Of a stretch of DNA of 64,000 nucleotides, positions 34,201-44,860 are shown piece after piece. How positions within the stretch are numbered: the first letter of the stretch is position 1; every line of letters starts with the position of its first letter. Both the position numbers and the translations under genes were made by a program. The notes beneath the pieces are model-generated. The model was given only the letters and a program-made list of their open reading frames with translations. It was not told the DNA's origin and did no database searches. Source of the DNA: Cotesia glomerata (Eukaryota > Arthropoda > Insecta > Hymenoptera > Braconidae); contig NC_058159.1 in NCBI RefSeq assembly GCF_020080835.1, positions 16,803,101-16,867,100 on the forward strand, given 5' to 3'.

Positions 34201-36000
34201 CGTCAACGCGATATTAAGCAAGATATCCAGGGAGACTGTCAGCGAGACCGTATGTGCGATATCAACCAAGATATCCAGCCAGATTTTTAGCACGATATCA
34301 AGCAAGATATTTAACTAGACCGTCAGCGCGATATCCAACAAGATCATCAGTGCGATATTAAGCAAGATATCCAGCGAGACCATCAGCGCGATATCAAGCG
34401 AGATATTCATCAAGATCGTTAGTGCGATATCCATCGAGACCGTGAGCGAGACCTTCAGCGAGTGCGTCAGCGCGAGATCGAGCGAGATATCCAGCAAGAT
34501 CGTCAGCGCGATATCAAGCAAGATATCCAGCGAGACCGTCAACAAGATATCCAGTGAGATCGCCAGCGCGATTTCATGCAAGGCATTCAATAAGACTGTC
34601 AGCGCGATATCAAGCGAGATATCCAGCGACATCGTTAGCGTGATATTCATCGAGACCATCAATAACATATCAACCAAGATATCCAGTGAGATCGCCAGCG
34701 TGATCCACGAAGATCATCAGCGTGATATTAAGCAAGATATTCAGTGAGACTGTCAGCGAGATATCCAACAAGATCGTAAGCGCGATATCGAGCAAGATAT
34801 CAAGTGAGACCTTCAACGAGATATAAACCGAGATATCCAGCGAGATCGCAAGCGCGATATCTAGCGAAATCATCAGCGCGATATTAAGCAAGATAGCCAA
34901 CGAGACTGACAGCAAGACCGTCAGCGTGATATCAACTGAGATATTCAGCGAGACTGTCAGTGCGATATCCAACAAAATTTTCAGCGCGATATCCATCGAG
35001 ATCGTCAGCGCGACATCAAGCGATAGACAGCGAGACCGTAAGTGCGATATCAACCTAGATTTCCAGCGAGACCGTCAGCGCGATGTCCAACAACATTGTG
35101 AGCGCGATATCAAGCAAGATATCCAGCGAGACCATCATCAAAATGTAAACTGAGTCATCCAGCGAGATCGCAAGCGCGATATCCAGCGAAATCATCAGCG
35201 CGATATTAAGCACGATTTCCAGCGAGACTGTTTGCGAGACCGTATGTGCGATATTAACCAAGATATCCAGCGATATTTTCAGCGTGATATCAAGCATGAT
35301 ATTTAGCGAGACCGTCAACGAGATATAAACCAAGATATCCAGCGAGATTGCCAGCGCGTTATCCAGCGAGACCGTCAGCGAAATATGTAGCGAGATATCT
35401 ACTGAGACCGTCAGCGCGATATTCAGCACGATATTGATCGAGATGACCGGCAAGATCGTCAGCACAATATCAAGCAAGATATTTAACGAGACCGTCAGCG
35501 CGATTTCCAACAAGATCGTCAGCGTGATATTAAGCAAAATATCCAGCGAGATCGTTAGCGCGATATCCAGCAAGACTATCAACGTGATATAAACTGAGAT
35601 ATTCAGCGAGACCGTCAGCACGATATCAAACGAAATATCCATCGAGACCGTCAACGAGCTATCAACCGAGATATCCAGTGAGATCGCCGGCGTGATATCC
35701 AGTGAGATCATCAGCGCGATGTCATGCAAGATATCCAGCGAGACCGTCAGCGCGATATCAAGCGTGATATCCAGCGACAAAGTTAGCGCAATATGCAGCG
35801 AGATATCTAGTGAGACCGTCAGCGCGATATCCAGCACGATATTTATCGAGATGACCGGCGAGTTCGTCAATGCGATATCAAGCAAGATATCCAGCAAGAT
35901 CGTCAGCGCGATATCAAGCAAAATATCCAGCGAGACCGTCAACGAGATATCCAGCGAGATCGTCATCGCAACATCCAGCGCGATATTCGTCCGATTATCA
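31280..36000. repeat. 24-bp satellite, right arm, main block (about 4.7 kb)
   Basis: Roughly 190-200 degenerate 24-bp units in the right-arm orientation. Higher-order repeats are visible: ACCGTGAGCGAGAC(C)CTCAGCGAGTGCGTC recurs at about 29295, 31306, 31387, 32284 and 34438, and GAGACCGTATGTGCGATATC recurs many times. Frames of up to 343 codons arise from the stop-free period. I see no start context, codon bias or conserved protein that would make them genes. Confidence 0.93.
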
Positions 36001-37824
36001 TCATGCATGAGCTTGACCGTCAAGATATTAATCTTGGGCTTGACCACCAAGCTTACTTTACCGTCCATGCTACTTACCAGCCTCAATATCGCTTTGCGAA
36101 TAATCCTTCATATGTCCTTTTAAACAACCTCCGAAATATCCTATTTCATATTATTCTAACTTTTATCTCTCTTTTTTTTTTTTTTTTCAGTATAAATAAC
36201 GTTTTTTTATATTTTATTTGCGAAGAATGTCAGAAGTCAATTACAAATATTATTTTAACACTTAAAATTGTTTTTATTCTATATTGTTTAATTGTTTTTA
36301 TCGAATTTAACAATTTATTTCAATATTCGTCCAGCCAATCAAAACTGTCGTTACAAAAATCTTTCTCGCGCTTTTTCAGCAGGGCTAACTTTGTGACTCC
36401 AATTATTAATTATTATCTATTTAAAACTAATTAACAGTTTAACGATAATATTTATAGCAATTTTTTAAAAACGTTACGAAAAATTGAATTTTGAATAAAA
36501 CATGAAATATAAATTTTCTATAATCAGAAAATCACATCGAGATAATTTAATAATATTTCTAATAAGAAAAATTTTTTATATAACCTGCATTGTAAATGCG
36601 AGTTTCAATGCCTGTTAAGCCAACTGAAACTAGACAATTACAGACCAATGCGACCGTTCCCGGGCAGGAATCAATCATTCCCTCCCGGCGGACAAAAATG
36701 ACGATTTACTGCCCGCGAGATGAAGTTGCAGCTTTATTTTTTATCCTTTAGAGTATCTTTTGTTTATTTTATACCTTTATAATTTTCATTAAAACCGCTA
36801 ACCGTACTGACATATTATAATTCTGTTACTAATCATAAATAAGAATGACAAAGAAAACTATTTAATGTACGAATAATGTTTATCATAAAATAAACCATTA
36901 CTCTCTATTTTATTCAAGTTTCATAATAAAATGGTATTTTCGCTATTAGTCTGAAACTATCGAGTTCTGGTTGGCTCCAGACATTGAAACTAGCATTTTT
37001 AATGCAATTTATATGAAAAATATAATGTGTGACGCGGGACGAAACACAATTTCAGACCGAGTGATGCCAGCCCTCGCTTCGCTCGGGCAAGAAACTTCAC
37101 TCTGGTCTGGAATCGTATTGTCTCATCCCTAGTCACACAATATATTATTGTCTATGCTTTTTTGGGGAGGGGGCCGCTGTGCCCCAGAAAAAAATACTTT
37201 TTTTCGATTTTCTGCAAAATTTCGACTGATTTATTCGAAATAGACTGAAAATAAACGAATTTCTTAGTTCAAAACCACAAAAAAATAACCGACTTAAGGG
37301 GGCCGTTGTGCCCTACGCACCTATAATTAAAGCGTAAAGAAATATTTATTATTTACAATTATTAATTAAAAATGAAATTCGACATTTTGTCAGATACTGT
37401 GACGTGTACTTCATGAAGTAAAATATTTTTTTCATTTTCGAACAATACTTTTCAAGTCAAAATTAATAATATTGTGAAATTGCCAATAAACTATTTAAAG
37501 TTAAACTTTAACATTAAATAACTCCGAGCCGAGTCGAATAAGCGAAAAATTATAAGAGATCTTTTTTGTAGATCGTCCAATTTCCTAGAAAATTAAGTTT
37601 AAATCTTTGCGATCAGTAAATTAGATGTTCGGTAATAAAATTTTAAACACATAAAAATTTTTTTGCTATGTTATTTAACTGGGAAATAAAAAATTACAAT
37701 CTGGCACCTCTTTATCGTAATATTAAGAGCTTAAATTTTAACAGAATTTTTTATTCGTCATCTCAAACAATATTTTCACTATAACTAAACAAAAAAAAAT
37801 AGTCACTTTTTTTGGCCCACCTAA
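36001..37824. repeat. Right terminal inverted repeat of the giant foldback
   Basis: Inverted copy of the left arm (13300-13237, 9636-9344, 1087-216), interrupted only by the insertion at 36578-37151. The ends at 37805-37824 (GGCCCACCTAA) mirror 216-227. Because it lacks the elements that interrupt the left arm, it records their pre-insertion sequences. Confidence 0.85.
36578..37151. mobile_element. MITE-like insertion in the right arm
   Basis: Absent from the left arm (which reads straight through near 890). It contains inverted pieces: TGCGAGTTTCAATG (36598-36611) with CATTGAAACTAGCA (36983-36996), and a ~110-bp imperfect hairpin at 37026-37135 centred on GCCCTCGCTTCGCTCGGGC. No coding sequence. 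Confidence 0.7.
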
Positions 37825-37910
37825 TTATCAGAGTCATTATCAAAATCATTATCAAAATCATCATCAATATCATCATTAAAATCACATAAAATTTATCATC
37901 AGCGTCGTCA
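37825..37910. repeat. ATC/TCATCA-rich simple repeat, right flank
   Basis: Same word composition as 145-215 (ATCATCATCAATATCATC). Together they mark the target of the giant foldback. Confidence 0.75.
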
Positions 37911-38110
37911 TGGCACAGAGATAATGTCACAGATTTAATTGTATGCAGATATAATGTCGCTTATATAATGTCCCGGATATAATGACACAAAGATATAATA
38001 TCACAAAGATATTATGGCACGAGTATAACACCGAGGATTTAATGTCGCGTGGATATAATGTCGCTGATTTAGTGTCGTGGATATAATGACTTCGGATCTT
38101 TTGGTATGTT
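37911..38110. repeat. Degenerate ATAATG minisatellite (about 16-18 bp)
   Basis: GATATAATGTCGC-like units recur about ten times (GATAATGTCACAG, GATATAATGTCGC, TATAATGTCCCG, GATATAATGACAC). No gene. Confidence 0.7.
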
Positions 38111-38798
38111 ACCCACAAATAATATAATTATCAATTTAAACATTACTGGCCGACTCGAGGACCCAAACGCGTGGCTTTCGGGACAGGTATTTCACTACGA
38201 TACCCCTTACTTACTACGGGATCGACTCGATTAAACAATAATAATTCTTAATAACAAATTATCTCAACTAGGAGACAACACAGCGTGCTGATATTAATTT
38301 AGCTCAACTTTCGAGTACTCACCAAAAAAAGGGACTCGACCAAGGACGCCAGATCCACACTCCTTACACTATGCTAGCTCCCGCGTGTCTGCTCTTCTTC
38401 TCATCACCGTCAACCGTCCAAGGCCTCGTGTCCTATACCGAGGGCCTCTCTAGCCATTTTCCCAAAATTACTAGTCCCTTTACTCGCGACCGATATTATA
38501 GCGTATCACCCATGTGAGTAAGGGCTATGATATATTACCAATAATCAATATTATGCTTTAGCATTTTCTTTGTTACCTGTCCCGATACCCATCATTGGAC
38601 CTTAGCTTTGAATTCTGAAACAAGCTTATAATAAGATTAGGTGCAAGATGGCAAAGGCTTACGGCGATATATACAAACAATAATAATTAAATAAAATTAT
38701 AAACAGTTCAATACAAATATCTGAAATAAATATCAAGTTATATACTTATCAACTAATTAGAATAATATGATCATTCTCAAATATAAATATTAATTAAA
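38111..38798. other. Unassigned region
   Basis: About 690 bp with no recognisable coding sequence or repeat; somewhat less AT-rich at 38140-38480. It may be part of an old element or single-copy host sequence. Confidence 0.4.
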
Positions 38799-40005
38799 GT
38801 TTTTGCGCCTATTGGTCAAGTGACTTGTTTAACCGATAGAAAAAACATTCAATAAAAATTTATAAGAGGAGTTGCGCCTTCGGGCTTGATCGCTCCAACT
38901 CGTGAAAATTCGTGTCACACCATGGCTGTCGCTCATGCGCGCTTTGGTTAGCGGGAGAGAAGCCGGTTCACGTGGCCGGCGGCAAGCAGTTGTGCTTGGA
39001 CGCTTGTACTAGTACGACTACTCTGTGTCAATCGTTTTCTGATTTATCACGTATAATACGCATTTACTTTAACACTTAAAATTTTCACTAAATATTATTA
39101 GTTTCATTAATTTCAATTACCAATTAAATTCTCGATTCATTAAATTTCATTAGTAATTATTCAGTGAGTTAAATAAATCAAAATTAATAAGTGACGCCAC
39201 GCGGTTATTGCGCGCCATATTGAGAAAGGATTGCATCAGCCACGCGGCTTTAGTCAATCCATAGTTAATACGCAATACTTATAATAAATTACATTAAATT
39301 CATCGTTCGACATTTAACCATCATTCTATCAAATCAAATTTCATCAATTATACAATTCTGACGTCAAATTATCTAATTAGTTCCTACACTAATAATTATA
39401 ATCTATCAGTATTTACACTGACGTTGTACGTCGATTAATTAGTATTGCACTATCAATCGACTCTAGTTAACTTAAAAGTTAGCGTCAATTCACGAATTCT
39501 GAATTAATACATTTTGCGTTTCTAAGAAGGTTGAGCTCACCTCGTGTTGATTGCGACGGCAATTTACACACAGTCTTATTCGCACTACACGCTTTGCGTT
39601 CTTACTTGTACATTTTTTCATTCGAGGAGGTTTTTTCTCAGTGCAACTGAGTTTTCCTCCTCTGGGGATAAATAAATCTTCATTTTATTCCCCTACAAAT
39701 CGACACACAATTTATTTAATATCCTAATCCCAAATTAACTATAATTTTTAAAACAATTACGGAAACTATCCTAAGTGGATAGTTTTCGACAAAACATGAC
39801 TAGTATATCTAATTCAACCTAACGGATGGATATTCCATCATCCCTACTGGTCGAGAGACATTCTCTCTTCACATAAGTTCGATGGAGATCCATCGAACTT
39901 GAATACTAGTGAGAGAGAATGTCTCTCGACCGATAGGGGAGATGGAATGTCCATCCGTTAGGTTGAATTAGATATACTAATCACTTGACCGCTAGGCACA
40001 AAAAC
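38799..40005. mobile_element. Palindromic foldback MITE (about 230 bp) split by a solo LTR
   Basis: Left arm 38799-38825 (GTTTTTGCGCC...GGTCAAGTGACT) plus 39802-39885 pairs with 39900-40005 (...GGTCAAGTGA... complement). The innermost part is AAGTTCGATGG...CCATCGAACTT. Arms match almost base for base, so the transcript would form one long hairpin. The solo LTR (38826-39796) inserted into the left arm. Confidence 0.85.
38826..39796 (-). mobile_element. Solo LTR, second copy, reverse orientation, 971 bp
   Basis: Reverse-complement relative of 30267-31279 (shared blocks such as the GGAGGAAAACTCAG hairpin, TGTACTAGTACGACTACTCT and GGATTGCATCAGCCACGCGG). TG...CA ends with a perfect TGACT duplication (38821-38825, 39797-39801). 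Confidence 0.92.
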
Positions 40006-40108
40006 TTATTGTTTTTACCCCGTTTTGCAAAAATCGAGTTTTCATCAGATCTCGACGTTTGAAGGTCATAGGAAGCTTCCCTGACTACTCCCGCGAGGTT
40101 GTCACTGC

Positions 40109-40147
<39 letters not shown>

Positions 40148-40914
40148 CGTGCGTGCGTGTGTGAGTGTGCGTGCGCGTGTGTGTGTGTGTGTGTGTGTAT
40201 GTGTGTGTGTGTGTGTGTGTGTGAACCGCTTATGACTTTTGAACGGCTCATCCGATTTTATTTTGGTTGGTGCCATTTGAAAGGGCTTGGCCGAACTTAG
40301 ATTTTGAGTATAATTTGGACCGATTCGGATCAGTAGATTTTGAGAAATCTTAAAAATATTAAGAAAAAAAATGTTTTCAAATGGGTTTTTTTGGATAACT
40401 TTTAAACGGCTCCACCAATCGATTCCAAAAACTAATCAGCTCTAGAAAATAAAAAACCACGTCGATTGCCACCAAGCTGGTCGAAATTGGTTCATTCGTT
40501 CGAGAGATATCGTGAACGAAAAAAAACCGAAAAAAGTGTTTTTTCGAAATTACTCCGAAATTTTTGGTTCGATCTATTGAAATTTAAAAATTCTTTATGA
40601 GACTAATAAAACTGCGTTTAATGCCGTCAACCGCGTGAAAATCGGTTGATTCATTCAAAAGTTATTGCGGTTTGAAAATTCCAAAAGTAGTGTTCTATGA
40701 AACTTCTATCAGACTTTTGAGCTCGAAGAGCTCAAATGCATAGAAATACTATCTCTTTGAGCTCAGCGAGGTAAAAATATCACATAAATTATGTTTTGAG
40801 CTCAAAAATCTCAAAAACGTCATAAGTACAATTTTAAGCGCCCAGGTATGGAATTAGCGGGAAGTTGCAGGGATGGCCTTTAGGGTGAACCGTTTTACTA
40901 ATTTTTTTTTAAAT
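40006..40914. mobile_element. GT-microsatellite-bearing repeat, copy 2
   Basis: Uninterrupted version of 17451/22806-23310: TTATTGTTTTTACC, CATCAGATCTCGACG, a GT/GC-rich tract (40108-40222), then AACGGCTCATCCGATTTTAT and the terminal GCGGGAAGTTGCAGGGATGG. It contains GAGCTC palindromes (40719-40736, 40795-40812). Its first bases are cut by the palindromic MITE. The frames over the GT tract are not genes. Confidence 0.75.
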
Positions 40915-41072
40915 TTTTAGAACTCAGATCCAAAAACAAGATACTGAGAGCTACAATTTGCTATGTTTTTATTTGCTACACGATGATTTTTCTATAAGTT
41001 ACACCCTGTTGATAATCCCCCAAAAATTTTGATTTTATTCTTGCTCCCTTAATTTTTGTGAAAAGTGTATAT
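40915..41072. mobile_element. Half copy of the TA MITE (CACTTGTCAC type)
   Basis: Matches 9215-9345 in the same orientation (TTGCTACACGATGATTTTTC, AGTTACACC, CTCCCTTAATTTTTGTGAAAAGTGTA). Only one end is present. Confidence 0.65.
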
Positions 41073-41504
41073 GAAAATTCTTACGATTTCCTGACTCAAC
41101 ATGACATCTTTTTGGTGAAATCGTATTATATGTTTATTAGAGTGTGCTAAAATTCAATTTACGTAGAGACCCTCTTAAAATTAGAATTTTGAGATTCGCT
41201 TTTAACAGGAGCTTTTTTTGGGCATTTTCGCTATAAAGATATTTCACGGCCGAAAGTGTCCTTACGTTTATGTGTACAAACATTTTTGTGTATACATATA
41301 AGAAATACCTATCGATTTTCAAAAAAAAATTACTTTTTAGTGTACATGTCCATAACTTCCTAAAAAATAGAAAGACTGAAAAACTGAAATGCTTTATTTT
41401 ATAAGACAAAATTGATTTTTACATGCTTTTTGAATCACAACGAATATTACACCGGCACATAAAAAAAAGTGGTTTGTACATTTATCTGAAACTACCTATG
41501 GCTA
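41073..41504. repeat. Left arm of a diverged inverted repeat
   Basis: 41447-41504 plus 44102-44345 is the inverted complement of about 46150-46450 (ACACCGG...AAAGTGG, GGCCCGTACA, GTAAATTGCAAGAAACTG, GATGCAAGCAAAA). The rest of 41073-41446 is unassigned. Confidence 0.65.
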
Positions 41505-41740
41505 CCCTGACGGACCCAAGTGCGGTAGAGAACGGTAATGTACGGCAAATTTACGATAGGGTACGGTAGAGTACAGTACGTAGAGTGATTTGACGTAATA
41601 CAGTATGACACCATAAATTACGGAGTCCCATAATTGTACGGTAATGTACCGTAATTGTACGGTAACTTATAGCTAAAATAAGGTATATTTGACGGTAGGT
41701 TACCATTGGAATACGATAATGCGGAAAGGTCAGAGTATAT

Positions 41741-43894
41741 GGGTCATTCCACCAAATAAGAACATTTTTACGAGGTGACCCTCGCGGATTATGTTTAAAA
41801 TTTATGCAGGTGTTCTCTATAATAAGAAATCAATTTTCTATAAGTTTCAGCCCTTAATAGGCAGCGGTTCTGGAGTTATGATTTTTTGAAATTTTGAAAA
41901 AAAAATTTTTTCACCTTTTTTATTAATTTTTCTGATAAGGAAAACTTTTTTATTAAAATCTACGAAAAATTTTATCTTGTGGGAAAAATTCTGAGCTTTT
42001 GAATGAAAATATCCATTTTATGATAAACACATCAGAAGACCCTTTAAAATCCAATTAAAGTGGAAAAATTGATTTTTCTCGGTGTGCGGTGCAAGGTACA
42101 TCCAATTTGACTTTTTTTTTCTGAAAGATCAGAGTTTTTTACAAAAAATATATGGTTTTGACGATGTACATATTTTTTGTTAAATCACAATTAAATTAAA
42201 CGTTATATACACTGTGCTACACGATTATTCGGGATAGTAAAATAATTTTCTGTTAAATATTTAAAATTTCAAACTGCTCGTTAAAAAATTGAGTTTATAC
42301 GATGCAGATGGCGCTTACAACTACGATTCCATTTTCTTATTTAGGATGTAATTTTCAAAAATTTGCGAGAAACACTGATTGGATTATGGAAACTCAACCA
42401 ATTAAAAAAAATTTATTAAATAAATTGGTTTGTAATAATCCAACGGAATCTTGCTTCTTCAGAAGTTGTAATAGATATCCAAACAATGAAAAAATCATTA
42501 ACTACTTTCATGCATCGTTAAAAGAATCTGATGTAAATGAAATCGAATATAAAATGTGGACATCAACCGATCGATGTACTATTGTAAACGTTATTTCAAA
42601 TTCCGATGACTTTATTGATACCTTAGCGACGCAACTTGAGAAACTTTTAAAACATGATTTTATAGTGAAAATATAAAGTCGGTTTTTCTCTAATGCTAAA
42701 TTAAATTTGAAGAGTTGCAAATTAGCGGTAGTTTTTGACTTTGCAGAAAACTGCGTTTGTTGTGCAGAAAGCTGCTCAAGGCTATCATTGGAATAATGAC
42801 CAAGCTACTATATTTCCAATGGTGGTTTACTAAAACGAAAATGATACTATTAAGCATTTAGGCTTAGTTGGTATCTCAGATTGCCTTAAACATGACACAG
42901 TTTTGATTTATTTATTTCAAGAACGATTGATTTCTTTTTTAAGAGAAAAATTTGCTGTTATTGAGAGGATTTTTTACTTCTCAGATGGAGCACTTCAGCA
43001 ATTTAAAAAAAAAAAAAAAAACATTTACTAATTTATGTTATCATTATGCTGACTTTAGAATCATCGCTGAGTGGCATTTTTTTGCGACTGCCCATGACAA
43101 AGGACCATGCGACGGGCTTGCAGGTTCAGTAAAACGACATGCTGCTAAAGCTTCATTACAAATGGAAAATAAAAAACATACTGACACCACAAGATTTGCA
43201 TTCCTTGGCAATCAAGAATTTTAAAGGCGTTGATTTTACTTTCGTAACGAATGATGATTATTTAGACAAAAAAAAATGTGTCAGACGTACGATATTCTTT
43301 ATCAAAAACGATAAAGGATACACAGACATTGCACACTTTTACCGATAAATGATTGTATTGGATATGCTTTTATTAAAACTATATTAACATCTGAAAAAAG
43401 TTCAAAAATAAAAGTATTTTAATTATAAAGATTTTACGTTTAATTTAATTGTAATTGAACAAAAAATATGCACATCTTGAAAACCATATATTTTCTGTAA
43501 AAAACTCTAATCTTTCAGAAAAAAAAAGTCAAATTGAATGTACCTTGCACCGCACACCGAGAAAAATCAATATTTCACTTTAACTGGATTTTAAAGGGTC
43601 TTCTGATGTGTTTATGATAAAATGGATATTTTCATTCAAAAGCTGAGAATTTCTTTCACAAGATAAGATTTTTCGTGGATTTTAATAAAAAAGTTTTCCT
43701 CATCAGAAAAATTAATAAAGGTGCAAAAAATTTTTTTTCAAAATTTCAAAAAATCATAACTCCAGAACCGCTGCCTATTAAGGGCTGAAACTTATAGGGA
43801 ATTTATTTCTTATTATAGAGAACACCTGCATAAATTTTAAACATAATCCGCGAGGGTCGCCCCGTAAGAATGTTCTTATTTGGTGGAATGACCC
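41741..43894 (+). mobile_element. SDG-type DNA transposon, copy 2 (2.15 kb)
   Basis: GGGTCATTCCACCAAATAAG at 41741 mirrors the sequence ending at 43894. It has the same structure as copy 1 but without the TTAA insertion. Flanks are TATAT/ATATAT, making the duplication ambiguous between ATAT and TA. Confidence 0.9.
42302..43347 (+). pseudogene. SDG-type transposase, copy 2
   Basis: 42302-42676 is open (MQMALTTTIPFSYLGCNF, CNNPTESCFFRSCNR, ESDVNEIEYKMWTSTDRCTI, DTLATQLEKLLKHDFIVKI). Stops interrupt 42677-42950. The catalytic-like region has the SDG...QQFK motif, then a 17-nt A tract (one base longer than copy 1) that shifts frame before LCYHYADFRIIAEWHFFATA and CDGLAGSVKRHAAKASLQ. A final block (43210-43345) reads DYLDKKKCVRRTIFFIKNDK and a stop. 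Family known only as uncharacterised insect/cnidarian transposon proteins; function inferred from the element's terminal repeats. Confidence 0.72.
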
Positions 43895-44101
43895 ATATAT
43901 TCTAGCGAATTTCTACCATACGCTACTGTAATTTTATCGTTCTATACCGTATTTTTACCGTTCTTTACTGTACGTTACGGTGTTTTACGGTTTTTACTGT
44001 GCAAGTAGAATGCTATTGTAATCTACGGTGGCCATACGGTATATCGACCGTATTTTTACCGTATAATACCGTAATTCTACGGTATTTCAGATCCGCCAAG
44101 G

Positions 44102-44364
44102 TATGTATTTCGATGCGTCAAATCTGAACTTTTGGTTGGTTTGGCCCGTACACACTCAAAATTTTAAGTAAATTGCAAGAAACTGCCAAAAATGGCAAAA
44201 GAATGCACTTATGCAAGCAAAACATTTTATGTTATCAAAGTATGTTTTTTATGTATACCGATGCATTGAATTGGAATTTGGAGGTTATTTAGCTTGTTAT
44301 GTCTCGAACATTAGAGTGCACTGCAAAAAACCGCTAAAAATTACTAAAAATCCTAAAAAGTTAT
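44102..44364. repeat. Inverted-repeat left arm, continued
   Basis: Continues 41447-41504 past the TA MITE; pairs with 46150-46400. It ends where the GT-element copy 3 starts. Confidence 0.6.
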
Positions 44365-44860
44365 GATGACGGTTGACCCTAAAGGCCATCCCTGCAACTT
44401 CCCGCTCATTTTGTACTTAAGCGCTCAAAATTACACATTACGTTTTTGAGCTATTCGAGCTCAAAAATATGATTTTTGTGTCATTTTGAGCTCTTCGAGC
44501 TCAAAACTCTAATAACAGTTTAATAAAACACAATTTTTTGAATTTTCAAACGGCAATAACTTTAGAATGAATTAAATGAATGAACCGATTTTCACGCGGT
44601 TGGCGGCATTCGACGCAGTTTTTTAAGCTCAATGAAGAATCTTCAAGTTCAAATCGATCGACCAGGAATTTCGAAGTAATTCCGAAAAAACACTTTTTTC
44701 GGTTTTCTTTCGACAACGATAACTCACGAACGAATCAACCGATTTTGACCGGGCTTGCGGTGATCGACGTGGTTTTTTTATCTTTAGAGCTGATTAGATT
44801 TTGTAATTGTTTAGTAAAGCCATTCAAAAGTAATTCCAAAAAAAGGCCATTCGGCAGCCG
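44365..44860 (-). mobile_element. GT-type repeat, copy 3 (inverted, lacks the GT tract)
   Basis: Reverse complement of the right half of the family (GTTGACCCTAAAGGCCATCC, TGCAACTTCCCGC, GAGCTC palindromes at 44458-44500, AACGAATCAACCGATTTTGA). It stops before the GT tract, near a GGCCATTCGGCAGCCGAA block. Confidence 0.7.

Larger units (their letters stand above)
216..37824. mobile_element. Giant foldback (long inverted repeat) element, about 37.6 kb with nested insertions
   Basis: The left end (216 on) reads GTAGAGTGGGCCAAAAAAAG and the right end (to 37824) is its near-exact reverse complement (TTAGGTGGGCC...). The match runs for about 900 bp, then resumes after insertions. Both arms continue inward into the same 24-bp satellite in opposite orientation. 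The two flanks share an ATC-rich repeat; the six bases outside each end (TCACCA, TTATCA) match at four of six, so there is no clean target duplication. The layout recalls Drosophila Foldback elements, whose long terminal repeats contain short tandem repeats around a loop. Here the loop is about 13.5 kb and carries a BEN-domain gene. It could instead be a local inverted duplication of satellite plus flank; transposon-like ends favour an element. Confidence 0.65.
41505..44101. mobile_element. TA-flanked MITE with TACGGTA repeats, expanded by an SDG-type element
   Basis: CCCTGACGGACCC at 41505 mirrors GATCCGCCAAGG ending 44101, with TA outside (41503-41504, 44102-44103). Both halves (41520-41735, 43900-44085) are full of TACGGTA/TACCGTA words in opposite sense. 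The inverted-repeat partner at 46390 shows the empty site. The SDG-type element (41741-43894) sits in its middle. Confidence 0.82.

Noticed and set aside
28362..36000. Possible CRISPR-like array because of short regular repeats
   Set aside because: The repeats are contiguous 24-bp units without unique spacers, in an animal-type genome with introns and LINEs. This is a satellite.
35055..36086. A 343-codon open frame (DIALTVSL-type repeat protein) and similar frames on both strands in the satellite blocks
   Set aside because: The 24-bp unit is a multiple of three with no stop in several frames, so long frames appear on both strands at once. No start context, no codon signal and no known protein.
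36578..37151. A bacterial-type terminator or regulatory hairpin in the right arm
   Set aside because: It is inside a MITE-like insertion of an insect-type genome; the hairpin is better explained as element structure.
40085..40300. Frames over the GT tract (CVCVCV / HTHTHT)
   Set aside because: They are translations of a dinucleotide repeat.
40006..40914. Helitron assignment for the GT-bearing repeat
   Set aside because: I found no TC start, CTRR end with hairpin, or Rep/helicase coding sequence that would support it.
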